Source: Lachnospiraceae bacterium
Lineage (GTDB): Bacteria; Bacillota; Clostridia; Lachnospirales; Lachnospiraceae
Length of the DNA stretch: 64,000 nt
Reading direction: 5' to 3'
NCBI GenBank assembly: GCA_017467845.1
Contig: JAFUKH010000085.1
Span: forward strand, 1-64,000
Below the pieces are notes generated by a model. That model worked only from the letters and a program-made list of their open reading frames with translations, had not been told where the DNA came from and did not search any database. A program made the translations under genes and the position numbers. The first letter of the stretch is position 1, and each line of letters opens with the position of its first letter. Below, one piece after another: positions 25,088 through 34,638 of the stretch.

Positions 25088-26464
25088 TCACTGTTTTTCT
25101 ATTTCTGCATCTCTTTTAGGCAGCCTTCTGACCACATGCACATAATAAATTCCCTGCACAATACTGGTCACAATCCAAGCAATTGGAAATGACAAATTCA
25201 AAATCACATAATCCGGATACAGTGGGAAAATCACAAATATCCAAAAGATACGAAGCAGGCAGATGCAGACAATGGCAATAACGGATGGAATCAGAGATGA
25301 GCCCATTCCCCGCACAGACTGTGGAATTACCTCCATCAGACCGCATATTCCATAAAAGAATCCATTCTGTCTGGTCCTGGCCGCCCCATAAGCAATCGCA
25401 ACCGCATCTGTGGTGTAAATTCCTATCAACTGAGGTGCAATCCCATATACAAGAGAGCCCATCAGTGTTCCCAACACAATAACAATCCCAAAACACTCCA
25501 GATTCGCTTTTCTCACTCTGCTGTACTTACTTGCACCGATATTCTGTCCGGCAAAGCTGATCGCCGCATGGGAAAATGCATATAATGGCGTGTACATATA
25601 GGCATCGATATTGCTGGATGCAGTATGTCCCGCCAGTACGGTCGTTCCAAAACTATTTACCGATGATTGCACAAGCAAGGTGGAAAGGGTCATCGTTGTA
25701 GTCTGGACAGCTGCCGGTATGCCTACTTTTAAAATCGCCGGAAGCTTCCCCGGATAAATCTTTAAATCCTTCCAAATCAGCCGATGGGTTCCTTCATCTC
25801 TCATAAGACAAAGCGAAACCAGTACCATGGACACTCCTTGGGAAAAGACAGTGGCTATAGCAACTCCCGCGATACCCAGATGGAATATCACCACCAAAAT
25901 CAGGTTCAACACTACATTCAGCGCACCTGCCAGTACGAGAATATATAAAGGTCTTCTGGTATCACCCACTGCCCTTAATATCGCTGTTTCAAAATTATAC
26001 ATAAACAGAAACGGCATACATATGTAATAGATTCTCAGATACAGCACTGCCTGGGAAATAATCTCCGGCGGGGTATCGAGAAGCTCCAATGCCGGTCTCG
26101 CTGTTATCTCACCCAATATGATCATGAGAATACCACCGATAATTGCGGCCAAGACTGCTGTATGGATCGTATCATGAAGTGCACGTTTATCCCCTGCTCC
26201 AAATGCTCTGGCGACAAGTACATTTGCACCAACCGATACACCAATAAACAAATTAACCATAAGTGATGTCAACGTGGTGGTTGCACCAACTGCAGCCAAG
26301 GCGTCGGCCCCGCTGAATCTCCCAACCACCACGATATCTGCAGTATTGAAAACAAGCTGCAATACATTGGTTAAAATAACCGGAATCGTAAATAAGATAA
26401 TCTCTTTAAAAATAGATCCCTTTGTCAAATCAAGCTCATAGGATTTTCTCTTGCTGTTGTTCAT
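25088..26464 (-). CDS. MATE-family efflux transporter
   Basis: The 458-residue protein has the twelve-helix MATE fold, opening with SYELDLTKGSIFKEIILFTIPVILTNVLQLVFN. Typical blocks are ADIVVVGRFSGADALAAVGA, NVLVARAFGAGD and FAGQNIGASKYSRV. It would export cationic drugs or metabolites by Na+ or H+ antiport. The length is normal. It is close to EamA in the same direction but separated by a 92-nt gap. Only a weak ribosome site precedes the ATG. Confidence 0.92.
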   Translation of the reverse strand: MNNSKRKSYELDLTKGSIFKEIILFTIPVILTNVLQLVFNTADIVVVGRFSGADALAAVGATTTLTSLMVNLFIGVSVGANVLVARAFGAGDKRALHDTIHTAVLAAIIGGILMIILGEITARPALELLDTPPEIISQAVLYLRIYYICMPFLFMYNFETAILRAVGDTRRPLYILVLAGALNVVLNLILVVIFHLGIAGVAIATVFSQGVSMVLVSLCLMRDEGTHRLIWKDLKIYPGKLPAILKVGIPAAVQTTTMTLSTLLVQSSVNSFGTTVLAGHTASSNIDAYMYTPLYAFSHAAISFAGQNIGASKYSRVRKANLECFGIVIVLGTLMGSLVYGIAPQLIGIYTTDAVAIAYGAARTRQNGFFYGICGLMEVIPQSVRGMGSSLIPSVIAIVCICLLRIFWIFVIFPLYPDYVILNLSFPIAWIVTSIVQGIYYVHVVRRLPKRDAEIEKQ

Positions 26465-26556
26465 AGTGATGTGTCTCTCTCATTTATTGTTCTTTATTAT
26501 TCCTATCTGTTTAATATGATATAGCACATCTCCCATCCTATGTCAAGAATATGAAT

Positions 26557-27426
26557 TTACGATTCCACGGAGTTTTTACGGTTGCATAAAAACATTACCA
26601 CGGATGCACCGATGATTATGGCGTATCCCACAAAGCTTAAGGCATCCGGAAGCTCATGGAGTACGATAAGACCAAGTAGTGTTGAAAAGATAATCTGTGA
26701 ATACTCAAATATAGAAATCTCTCTGGCGGGAGCGTGAGAATATGCTGCCGTTAGGGCGAACTGTGCACATGCTGCGGCAAGTCCTGCCAATAATAGATAC
26801 ATCACCTGCACCCCTGCCATTGGAGTATGGTTTATGAGTAGTGCCGGCACAGATGCAAGGCAGGAAAATCCGGAAAAGAAAGCAACAATCACCGGACCTT
26901 TGACCCCTTTCTTGCTGCTTAATCGAACGAATGCATATGCCATACCTGCACCTAATCCTCCAAGCGCACCAATTATTGCCGCAGGGTTTTGAAAAATATC
27001 AGTAGAGGGCTTTATTACAAAAAGACTTCCTAAAAAGGCAACAATGATGCACAGCCACTGATACCATCGTACTTTTTCTTTTAGGATTAAGAAGGAAAAA
27101 ATCAACACAAAAAACGGCGACAGCTTATTCAACATAGAGGCATCCGCCACCGGCAAATGATCCACTGCATAGAAATTGCAGAAAATTCCCACTGTTCCTG
27201 CTGCTGACCGCATAATCAAAGGAAGCAATGACTCCTTTGTGATACGAACCTGCTCATGGTTCTTTATGATAATGCCCACTGCAAAAATGAACGCAATTAA
27301 ATTCCTGAAAAAGCTCTTTTGCATGGATGGAAGATCTCCGGACAGACGTACGAATAAATTCATACAGGAAAAACCAAAAGCTGACATTACAATATAAAAA
27401 ATACCAATACTTTTATTCTGTTTCAT
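26557..27426 (-). CDS. EamA/DMT-superfamily transporter
   Basis: This 289-residue protein with ten predicted membrane helices contains two EamA repeats (SIGIFYIVMSAFGFSCMNLFVRL; AIIGALGGLGAGMAYAFVRL). It probably exports a metabolite such as an amino acid or purine; the direction and substrate are unknown. The start at 27426 is preferred over the in-frame codon at 27453 because family members begin near the first helix and AGG motifs precede it. Confidence 0.88.
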   Translation of the reverse strand: MKQNKSIGIFYIVMSAFGFSCMNLFVRLSGDLPSMQKSFFRNLIAFIFAVGIIIKNHEQVRITKESLLPLIMRSAAGTVGIFCNFYAVDHLPVADASMLNKLSPFFVLIFSFLILKEKVRWYQWLCIIVAFLGSLFVIKPSTDIFQNPAAIIGALGGLGAGMAYAFVRLSSKKGVKGPVIVAFFSGFSCLASVPALLINHTPMAGVQVMYLLLAGLAAACAQFALTAAYSHAPAREISIFEYSQIIFSTLLGLIVLHELPDALSFVGYAIIIGASVVMFLCNRKNSVES

Positions 27427-27524
27427 ACCTTTATTACCTTTCAAACCTCTCACAAAATTTTACAGTGGTATTCTATCACAAACTTTCCTGTTAGAGAAAT
27501 CATTATTTTCCTTTAAATCCTAAT

Positions 27525-27556
27525 ATACAAAAGAGAGCTGCCAAGGCAACTCTCTT
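27525..27556 (-). terminator. Terminator of nrdDG
   Basis: A stem with arms AAGAGAG and CTCTCTT (inner TGCC/GGCA extension) follows the nrdG stop by a few nt and ends in a T-run on the minus strand. Confidence 0.8.
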
Positions 27557-27560
27557 CTTA

Positions 27561-28082
27561 TTACTCCATATATAACACAATCTCGCCCTTTTCCAAGGTC
27601 TCTTTCAGATTAATAATGCGCTGGTTGGTTGATCCTTTAAACACTAACCGAATATCCTTGAGAGCCTCCACAAATTCGCCGTCCACAAGGACATCTATCA
27701 TGGAAAGCATCTCGTCGGTGACTTCGCACCAGGCTCTGCCGCCCTCCACTAAGTCCTCATCATAAGTATATCCGGTGTAGCACCAGATGGTCTTGTCCGG
27801 AAAGCGTTCCTTCACTCTGCGCAAGAATGGCACCAATGCCCGCTGATTCTCCGGCTCCATTGGCTCGCCTCCAAGCAGGGTAAGTCCCACAATATAGGAA
27901 GGTGCTAGGTCTTCTAAAAGAGCATCCTCCACTTCTTTTGTAAATTCCTCTCCGAAGTTAAAATCCCATGTCTGTGCATTAAAGCAGCCTTTGCAGTGGT
28001 GAGTGCAGCCCGATACAAACAGACTGACACGCACACCCTCTCCATTGGCAATATCGCATTTCTTAATCTCACCAAAATTCAT
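27561..28082 (-). CDS. nrdG: Anaerobic ribonucleotide reductase activating protein (radical SAM)
   Basis: The 173-residue radical-SAM enzyme has the CxxxCxxC iron-sulfur motif (Cys26, Cys30, Cys33 in SGCTHHCKGC) and LLGGEPM for SAM binding. It generates the glycyl radical on NrdD. Its ATG overlaps the nrdD stop by one base (TAATG), so the pair is translationally coupled. Length and motifs are those of the usual protein. Confidence 0.96.
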   Translation of the reverse strand: MNFGEIKKCDIANGEGVRVSLFVSGCTHHCKGCFNAQTWDFNFGEEFTKEVEDALLEDLAPSYIVGLTLLGGEPMEPENQRALVPFLRRVKERFPDKTIWCYTGYTYDEDLVEGGRAWCEVTDEMLSMIDVLVDGEFVEALKDIRLVFKGSTNQRIINLKETLEKGEIVLYME

Positions 28083-30238
28083 TACAGATGTAACACCCTT
28101 TCCTTAATTTCCTGGGTTCTTCCCTGGTTCCAGAACTGTGTTCCGATGTAACCGCAGGTTCTACGCGCAACATTTAAGGTATTCTGATCTCTATTATGGC
28201 AGTGGGGGCACTCCCAGATAAGCTTGCCGTCCTCTTCTACAATCTGGATTCCTCCGTCGTATCCGCAGTTCTGGCAATAATCACTCTTGGTATTTAATTC
28301 CGCGTACATAATGTTCTCGTAAATAAACTGAAGAACACCTATAACTGCCGGAATATTATTCTGCATGTTCGGTACTTCCACGTAGCTGATAGCACCACCG
28401 GTAGAAAGAGACTGGAACTCTGATTCGAATTTCAGCTTGGTGAATGCATCAATCTCCTCACGCACATTTACGTGGTAGCTATTGGTAATATATCCTTTAT
28501 CGGTAACACCTTCGATGATACCGAATCTTCTCTGTAAGCACTTTGCAAACTTATATGTGGTACTCTCAATCGGTGAACCGTAGATACCGAATCCAAGAGT
28601 CGTCTCCTCTTTCCACTTATTACATACCTCATTCATGTGCTTCATTACATCCAACGCAAAAGGCTTCGCCTCAGGATGAGTATGAGACTTACCGGTCATA
28701 AAACGTACACATTCACACAGACCTGCGTATCCCAAGGAAATCGTAGAATAACCACCATATAACAAACGATCGATAGGCTCACCTTTTTTCAGTCTCGCCA
28801 GCGCACCATACTGCCAAAGAATCGGCGCAGCATCAGAAAGAGTGCCCTTTAAACGATTGTGGCGATGCATAAGCGCCTCGAAGCAAAGGTCTAATCTTTC
28901 GTCAAAAATCTTCCAGAATCTATCGTAATCACCACCGGAAGATAATGCCACATCCACAAGGTTGATGGTAACAACACCCTGATTAAATCTTCCGTAGAAC
29001 TTATAGTTCCCCTGGGCATCCTTCCAAGGAGTCAGCGCACTTCTGCACCCCATTACTGGGAAACAGTTGCCTTCCTTAAGCTCCATCATCTTCTTCTCGG
29101 AAATGTAATCCGGAACCATACGCTTTGCAGTACACTTTGCAGCAAGCTCAGTCAGATAAAAATACTTAGAACCTTCCGTAATATTATCTTCTTCCAAAAC
29201 ATAAATCAGCTTTGGGAATGCCGGAGTAATCCAGATACCGTTTTCATTCTTAACACCCTGGATACGCTGACGAAGCATCTCCTCGATGATTAATGCTAAG
29301 TCCTTCTTCTCCTGCTCATTCTTCGCTTCATTTAAGTACATAAATACGGTAAGGAACGGAGCCTGTCCATTGGTAGTCATCAAGGTAATTACCTGATACT
29401 GAATGGTCTGCACACCTCTCTCAATTTCCTTTAAGAGACGCTTTTCTACAATCTTACTTACCACTTCTTCTTCCGGACTCTGCCCTAAATCTACAATATC
29501 CTCCAATACTTCCTTGCGGATTTTCTCTCTGGAAACCTGAATGAACGGTGCCAGATGAGCCAAGGAAATACTCTGTCCGCCATACTGATTACTTGCAACC
29601 TGTGCAATAATCTGAGTAGCAATATTACATGCAGTTGAAAAGCTGTGTGGCTTATCAATAAAGGTCTCGCTGATAACGGTTCCATTCTGGAGCATATCCT
29701 CTAAGTTTACAAGGTCACAGTTATGCATGTGCTGTGCAAAATAATCAGAATCATGGAAATGGATAATTCCCTCTGCATCAGCCTTCACAATATGCTCCGG
29801 CAAAAGGAGACGTCTTGTTAAGTCCTTACTTACCTCACCTGCCATATAGTCACGCTGTACACTGTTGATAATCGGGTCCTTATTGGAATTCTCCTGCATA
29901 ACTTCCTCGTTATTACACTCAATTAAGGACAGAATTCTGTCATCAGTGGTATTGCTCTTACGCACTAAAGTTCTGTTATAACGGTACTTAACGTAGCATC
30001 TCGCAACGTTAAACGCACCCTGAGCCATGATCTGGTTCTCTACCATATCCTGCATCTCTTCTACAGAAACCGCTCTATTCATTTTATTACATTTGAAATT
30101 AATGTACTCCGCAATCTCATCAATCTGAGCTCCGGTTAATTCCTCTCTGATTGCAGCCTTGTTTGCCTTACTAATCGCAGCTATAATCTTGTTAATGTCA
30201 AATTCGACTTCTGAGCCGTTTCTTTTAATTACTCTCAT
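28082..30238 (-). CDS. nrdD: Anaerobic ribonucleoside-triphosphate reductase
   Basis: The 718-residue class III reductase makes dNTPs without oxygen. An N-terminal ATP-cone (MRVIKRNGSEVEFDINKI to about 95) provides allosteric control. The barrel core follows, then a zinc site (YCQNCGYDGG and CPHCHN) and the C-terminal glycyl-radical loop RRTCGYIG with Gly696. Tandem NrdR-type boxes lie upstream. With nrdG downstream this is the only ribonucleotide reductase seen and fits an anaerobe. Confidence 0.97.
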   Translation of the reverse strand: MRVIKRNGSEVEFDINKIIAAISKANKAAIREELTGAQIDEIAEYINFKCNKMNRAVSVEEMQDMVENQIMAQGAFNVARCYVKYRYNRTLVRKSNTTDDRILSLIECNNEEVMQENSNKDPIINSVQRDYMAGEVSKDLTRRLLLPEHIVKADAEGIIHFHDSDYFAQHMHNCDLVNLEDMLQNGTVISETFIDKPHSFSTACNIATQIIAQVASNQYGGQSISLAHLAPFIQVSREKIRKEVLEDIVDLGQSPEEEVVSKIVEKRLLKEIERGVQTIQYQVITLMTTNGQAPFLTVFMYLNEAKNEQEKKDLALIIEEMLRQRIQGVKNENGIWITPAFPKLIYVLEEDNITEGSKYFYLTELAAKCTAKRMVPDYISEKKMMELKEGNCFPVMGCRSALTPWKDAQGNYKFYGRFNQGVVTINLVDVALSSGGDYDRFWKIFDERLDLCFEALMHRHNRLKGTLSDAAPILWQYGALARLKKGEPIDRLLYGGYSTISLGYAGLCECVRFMTGKSHTHPEAKPFALDVMKHMNEVCNKWKEETTLGFGIYGSPIESTTYKFAKCLQRRFGIIEGVTDKGYITNSYHVNVREEIDAFTKLKFESEFQSLSTGGAISYVEVPNMQNNIPAVIGVLQFIYENIMYAELNTKSDYCQNCGYDGGIQIVEEDGKLIWECPHCHNRDQNTLNVARRTCGYIGTQFWNQGRTQEIKERVLHL

Positions 30239-30292
30239 GATAATCCCCTTTCATAACTCTGCAGAAATCATTATATCTTACACATCAAAAAA

Positions 30293-30337
30293 ACACAAGA
30301 TATAGTTGTTGTTTTTTATTTAAAACACAAGATATGA
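30293..30337 (-). promoter_or_regulatory. Tandem NrdR boxes upstream of nrdD
   Basis: Two near-identical sites, ACACAAGATATAG (30293-30305) and ACACAAGATATGA (30325-30337), are spaced exactly 32 bp apart, about three helical turns. NrdR repressors bind paired 16-bp boxes at this spacing in front of ribonucleotide reductase operons. The match to the palindromic consensus is partial. Confidence 0.65.
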
Positions 30338-30354
30338 TAAATCTGTCATTAATA

Positions 30355-30390
30355 TCAAAAAAGCGGTAAAACACTGAGTTTTACCGCTTT
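30355..30390 (-). terminator. Terminator of the pst-phoU operon
   Basis: A 12-bp stem (AAGCGGTAAAAC and complement) with a 5-nt loop lies just after the phoU stop and is followed by six T. Confidence 0.88.
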
Positions 30391-30395
30391 TTAAG

Positions 30396-31046
30396 CTACT
30401 TTTCAAATTTTCCGGAAGCATGTTTTCCCGTAATGGAATATTCTACCCATTCCGCTATATTGACAGCATGGTCACCAATTCTCTCTAAATATTTGGATGC
30501 CATCAATACGTCTGCCAGATATTCTCCGTCTCCCTGCTTCTCACATATTTCTGCAATGACCTCTGCCTTAACATCCGCGAAGAGGTCATCTACCACATCA
30601 TCGTAAGCCATTACATCTCTCGCCATGGCAAGATCCTTCTTTACAAAAGAATCGATTGCTCTGGTCACCATAGAGATGGTTGCCTGAGCCATTTCATAGA
30701 GCTTTGTATTCTTCGTCTGATTTTTATTGATAAATCTTGCCATCTCTGAAATATCCAATGCCTGATCACCGATTCTTTCCATATCAGAAATCATCTTAAG
30801 TGCTGCGGAAATCTGGCGCAAGTCCTTTGCCACCGGCTGCTGTCTGAGAAGAAGCTTCATACACATACTCTCAATCTTACGCTCCATAGCATTGATTTCT
30901 TCCTCAATGGCTGCCACACGATTTTCCTGCTCTACCTCGGCAGAAAGCATCTGTACCGAAAACTCAATGGCATCCTCGCAGAGAGCTCCCATATTAATGA
31001 GCTCTATATTTAACTGTTCTAACATTTCATCAAAATGATTTCTCAT
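30396..31046 (-). CDS. phoU: Phosphate transport system regulator PhoU
   Basis: The 216-residue PhoU has two three-helix repeats with the metal-binding E/DxxxD motifs (ISDMERIGDQALDISE and KYLERIGDHAVNIAEW). It links the PstSCAB transporter to the PhoR sensor and represses the Pho regulon when phosphate is plentiful. The ATG at 31046 lies directly after the pstB stop (31048); a longer open frame runs back into pstB and is rejected. Confidence 0.95.
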   Translation of the reverse strand: MRNHFDEMLEQLNIELINMGALCEDAIEFSVQMLSAEVEQENRVAAIEEEINAMERKIESMCMKLLLRQQPVAKDLRQISAALKMISDMERIGDQALDISEMARFINKNQTKNTKLYEMAQATISMVTRAIDSFVKKDLAMARDVMAYDDVVDDLFADVKAEVIAEICEKQGDGEYLADVLMASKYLERIGDHAVNIAEWVEYSITGKHASGKFEK

Positions 31047-31047
31047 A

Positions 31048-31800
31048 TTAACCAAACCTTCCTGTAATATAATCTTCCGTTCTCTTATCCTTCGGTACAG
31101 AGAACATCTGCTCCGTGTCACCGAATTCGATGACTTCCCCAAGCAGGAAGAATGCTGTCTTGTCAGACACACGGATTGCCTGCTGCATATTGTGGGTAAC
31201 CATGATAATGGTGTACTGCTTTTTCAGCTCCATTGCCAGATCCTCAATACTTGCAGTGGAAATAGGATCAAGTGCGCTGGTAGGCTCATCCATAAGAAGC
31301 ACCTCAGGCTTTACCGCCAGAGCCCTTGCAATACAAAGACGCTGCTGCTGACCGCCGGAAAGTCCAAGTGCTGACTTTTTCAGACGATCCTTTACCTCAT
31401 CCCAGATAGCGGCACTGCGAAGAGACTCCTCCACTATTTTGTCCAGCTGTTCCTTTTTCCGAATACCATGGGTTCTTGGTCCATACGCAATATTATCATA
31501 AATGCTCATGGGGAATGGATTGGGCTTCTGGAACACCATTCCTACCCTTTTACGAAGCACATTTACATCCATTTTCTTATCATAGCAGTCCTCGCCATCC
31601 AGCAAGATCTGCCCCTCGATTCTACAGCCCGCAACTAAATCATTCATTCGGTTTAAGGATTTTAAAAGAGTTGATTTACCACATCCCGAGGGTCCGATAA
31701 ATGCAGTAATCTCTTTTTCCGGAATTTCAAGATTCACATTTTTCAGTGCCTTGAAATCACCATAATATAAATCAAGATTCTTTATTTCAAATTTACTCAT
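31048..31800 (-). CDS. pstB: Phosphate ABC transporter ATP-binding protein
   Basis: The 250-residue PstB has Walker [10 protein letters not shown] (36-44), [17 protein letters not shown], Walker [13 protein letters not shown] and VTHNM. It powers high-affinity phosphate import with PstA and PstC. The start at 31800 gives the standard length; an upstream in-frame codon at 31854 lies in the intergenic hairpins. The ribosome site is weak. Confidence 0.96.
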   Translation of the reverse strand: MSKFEIKNLDLYYGDFKALKNVNLEIPEKEITAFIGPSGCGKSTLLKSLNRMNDLVAGCRIEGQILLDGEDCYDKKMDVNVLRKRVGMVFQKPNPFPMSIYDNIAYGPRTHGIRKKEQLDKIVEESLRSAAIWDEVKDRLKKSALGLSGGQQQRLCIARALAVKPEVLLMDEPTSALDPISTASIEDLAMELKKQYTIIMVTHNMQQAIRVSDKTAFFLLGEVIEFGDTEQMFSVPKDKRTEDYITGRFG

Positions 31801-31824
31801 TATGTCTAAATTTATGCCTTTCCT

Positions 31825-31896
31825 GTACCCGCAAACTTTGAGCCGCAGGTACAAATTTGCCAGGTAAAAAATCTTTCATATATGGATTTTTTACCT
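31825..31896 (-). promoter_or_regulatory. Two hairpins between pstA and pstB
   Basis: The first hairpin (31862-31896) has a perfect 12-bp stem AGGTAAAAAATC/GATTTTTTACCT that includes the pstA stop codon. The second (31825-31852) pairs GTACCTGC with GCGGGTAC. Neither ends in a clean T-run outside the stem. They may be processing or stability elements that set the ratio of PstA to PstB, or a leaky terminator. Confidence 0.5.
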
Positions 31897-32703
31897 TTTG
31901 CCCAGCTTTTTACCAATCAGATTAGATATACCATTAATTAAAAGCACCATCACAAGTAGCACTACACCGGTACCATACCCCTTTTCCATGGCAAGACCCT
32001 CGTTAAAGAGCTGATACATATGCACTGCAATGGTTCTTCCGGAGCCTAAAACAGAACCCGGCACCTTCGCCACCGTACCGGCAGTGAAAATAAGCGCTGC
32101 CGTCTCACCCACAATACGCCCGATTGCAAGAATAACACCTGCCAAAATACCGGGAACCGCTGACGGAAGTACGATTACAAAAATAGTTCGAAGCTTTCCC
32201 GCTCCCAGCCCGAAGCTTCCTTCTCTGTACAAATCAGGTACTGAAATCAAAGCCTCCTCTGTGGTACGCATTATGGAAGGAAGTACCATGATTGCCAGGG
32301 TCAGCGCACCACTGAGAAGAGAATAATTCAGTTTCAAAGCCACACAGAAACACAGATAACCAAACAGACCATATACGATTGAAGGAATACCTGACAAAGT
32401 TTCCGTAGTAACACGAATCACCTTCACCAGCTTACTGTCCTTACTGGCATACTCCACCAGATAGATAGCAGAAAAAATCCCTACAGGAACTGCCAAAAGA
32501 AGGGTCATCACTACCATAATTAATGTATTAATAAGTGCCGGAACCACGGAGCCATTGTCGGAGGTATACTTCCACGCAAACAAATCCGGTGTCAAATTTG
32601 GAATACCCATCACGAGAATGTAAATAATCAGGCTTGCCAGCACACCCACTGTCAAAACTGCTGCCCCGTACACCAGCAGACGCAAAATTTTCGATACATT
32701 CAT
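31891..32703 (-). CDS. pstA: Phosphate ABC transporter permease PstA
   Basis: The 270-residue permease has six membrane segments and the binding-protein-dependent coupling loop (REGSFGLGAGKLRTIFVIVLPSAVPGILAG). It forms the phosphate channel with PstC, whose gene ends 22 nt upstream. The stop codon lies within the intergenic hairpin. Confidence 0.95.
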   Translation of the reverse strand: MNVSKILRLLVYGAAVLTVGVLASLIIYILVMGIPNLTPDLFAWKYTSDNGSVVPALINTLIMVVMTLLLAVPVGIFSAIYLVEYASKDSKLVKVIRVTTETLSGIPSIVYGLFGYLCFCVALKLNYSLLSGALTLAIMVLPSIMRTTEEALISVPDLYREGSFGLGAGKLRTIFVIVLPSAVPGILAGVILAIGRIVGETAALIFTAGTVAKVPGSVLGSGRTIAVHMYQLFNEGLAMEKGYGTGVVLLVMVLLINGISNLIGKKLGKR

Positions 32704-32725
32704 TCTTCTTTTTCAACCTTTTTCA

Positions 32726-33568
32726 CTACGCTGTTTTCTTATTTTTTGCCAAAGAGAACAACACATTAATTAACAAAATAAATACAAACAATACCACAGC
32801 GGTGGCGATGAGTGCCTCCCTGTGTAAATCTGTAGCATAACCCATTTCCAGAACAATATTACCGGTAAGAGTACGTACCCCCTCAAGGAGACTACCCGGA
32901 ATCACCTTCTGGTTACCTGCCACCATAATCAAAGCCATAGTCTCTCCGATAGCTCTGCCAATACCTAAAATAACGCCAGCCATAATACCGGATTTCGCCG
33001 CAGGAAGTACCACACGAAATACACTCTTTTCATGAGTGTCCCCCAGAGCTACCGCTGCCTCATAATAGCTTTCCGGCACCGCATGAAGGGCAGTCTCAGA
33101 AATATTAATAATGGTAGGCAGAATCATAATTCCCAAAAGAATTGATGCCGTCAACACATTCTTTCCACTTCCGCCGAAAAGAGTCTTTATCATGGGCACA
33201 AGTACCCACAGACCAAAGAAACCATATACAATAGAAGGAATTCCCGCAAGCAAATTAATGGCCGGCTTCACGATTTTGTACATTTTAGAATCGCAAAACT
33301 TAGCCATAAATACAGCAGTCAAAATTCCGATCGGAACTCCAACGATAATGGCGCCTACGGTTACGTAGACGCTTCCCACTATCATCGGAAAAATTCCATA
33401 TAGGTTGTTGCCTGGTTTCCAGGTTCTGCCAAAGAAGAAGGAAAGGAATCCTATCTCGCTGATGGTCGGTATTCCATTAGCGAAAAGGAAGATACATATA
33501 AGCAGAACCATGGCGATGGAAACACAGGCAGCCACCAGAAAAACCAGTTTCATAAGTTTTTCTTTCAT
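32726..33568 (-). CDS. pstC: Phosphate ABC transporter permease PstC
   Basis: The 280-residue permease has six membrane segments and the loop YEAAVALGDTHEKSVFRVVLPAAKSGIMAG. It is the partner of PstA. The usual long N-terminal periplasmic extension of Gram-negative PstC is absent, as is normal in Firmicutes. It lies 24 nt after pstS. Confidence 0.95.
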   Translation of the reverse strand: MKEKLMKLVFLVAACVSIAMVLLICIFLFANGIPTISEIGFLSFFFGRTWKPGNNLYGIFPMIVGSVYVTVGAIIVGVPIGILTAVFMAKFCDSKMYKIVKPAINLLAGIPSIVYGFFGLWVLVPMIKTLFGGSGKNVLTASILLGIMILPTIINISETALHAVPESYYEAAVALGDTHEKSVFRVVLPAAKSGIMAGVILGIGRAIGETMALIMVAGNQKVIPGSLLEGVRTLTGNIVLEMGYATDLHREALIATAVVLFVFILLINVLFSLAKNKKTA

Positions 33569-33592
33569 GTCATTTTACCTCATATCAAACAA

Positions 33593-34486
33593 TTACTGAA
33601 TTTCGCTCCAATTCTTAATCTCACCGGTGTAAATCTTCATAATCTGCTCACTGGTAAGATTGTCCACTGCAGTGTTCTCTTTATTTACAATTACTGCAAT
33701 ACCATCCATTGCAATCTGAGTACCAACCAAGCCTTTTTCGATTTCACTATCCTTTAATGCTCTGGAAGCCATACCGATGTCTAAGGTTCCGTCTGCAGTT
33801 GCTGACATGCCGGTTGAAGAATCACTGGTCTGAAGCTCTACTTCTACACCTGCATTTATGGTAGCGTAGCCTTCAATTAACTTCTCCATTACAGGAGATA
33901 CAGAAGAAGAACCACCAACAACGATTTTACCGGTTGCACCGTTAGATACAAAGCTCGCGGTGTTATCTAACTTGATGTAACCCTTCTCTTCTACGATTGC
34001 CTGACCTTCGGTTGAAAGGATGAAGTTTACAAAATCCTGAGCTGCATCACTTACTTCTGCCATAGTTGCAATGTTGAAAGGCCTTGCAACCTTGTAGGTT
34101 CCGTTCTTTACGTTTTCTACAGTTGCTTCTACACCATCTACTTTGATTGCCTTCACCTTAGTGTCATCCATAGAACCAAGAGAGATATATCCGATACCTG
34201 CTTCATTGCCCTGTACGGTAGTAATCATTACGGAAGTAGAGTTGGTAACCTCTGCGGTATCAATGGTCATGTCCACCTTTTCACCGGCCTCATTCTTCTG
34301 CTCGATTCCCATCAGCTCTACGAAAGCGCCTCTGGTTCCTGAGCCCTCCTCACGGGAGATTACATATACGTTCTGTGCGCTGTTATTTGTGCTGTTATCT
34401 GCACTGTTATCTGCGCCGCCACATCCTGTTAATACGGTAGCTGCCATCATTACAGCCATACAAATTGATAAAATTTTCTTTTTCAT
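33593..34486 (-). CDS. pstS: Phosphate-binding lipoprotein PstS
   Basis: The 297-residue lipoprotein has lipobox TVLTGC (Cys22). The reading order of the phosphate-binding loops (SREEGSGTRGAF near the start of the mature protein, GSSSVSPVMEKLI later) is circularly permuted relative to E. coli PstS. Such two-half arrangements are common in Clostridia. It captures phosphate for PstCAB. GTGAGG precedes the ATG, and a PhoP-type repeat array lies 80-150 nt upstream. Confidence 0.93.
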   Translation of the reverse strand: MKKKILSICMAVMMAATVLTGCGGADNSADNSTNNSAQNVYVISREEGSGTRGAFVELMGIEQKNEAGEKVDMTIDTAEVTNSTSVMITTVQGNEAGIGYISLGSMDDTKVKAIKVDGVEATVENVKNGTYKVARPFNIATMAEVSDAAQDFVNFILSTEGQAIVEEKGYIKLDNTASFVSNGATGKIVVGGSSSVSPVMEKLIEGYATINAGVEVELQTSDSSTGMSATADGTLDIGMASRALKDSEIEKGLVGTQIAMDGIAVIVNKENTAVDNLTSEQIMKIYTGEIKNWSEIQ

Positions 34487-34569
34487 AAAATCCTCACTTT
34501 CTGCCGCACCGCGGCACTTAAATCATATTCAACTCTTCATTGTTTACAAATATTATTCTAAAGCCCCAA

Positions 34570-34630
34570 TGTAAAATCGGTTACCAGTATTTCCTCAATT
34601 TTTTGTAAAGTAATGTGAAATCAATGTAAA
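34570..34630 (-). promoter_or_regulatory. PhoP box array upstream of pstS
   Basis: On the minus strand TTTACA-like hexamers occur at 34625-34630 (TTTACA), 34614-34619 (TTCACA) and 34604-34609 (TTTACA), with starts 10-11 bp apart. A fourth TTTACA is at 34570-34575. PhoP-family regulators bind TT(A/C/T)ACA hexamers repeated every 11 bp. This places the pst-phoU operon under phosphate-starvation control. Confidence 0.75.
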
Positions 34631-34638
34631 ATATCCAA

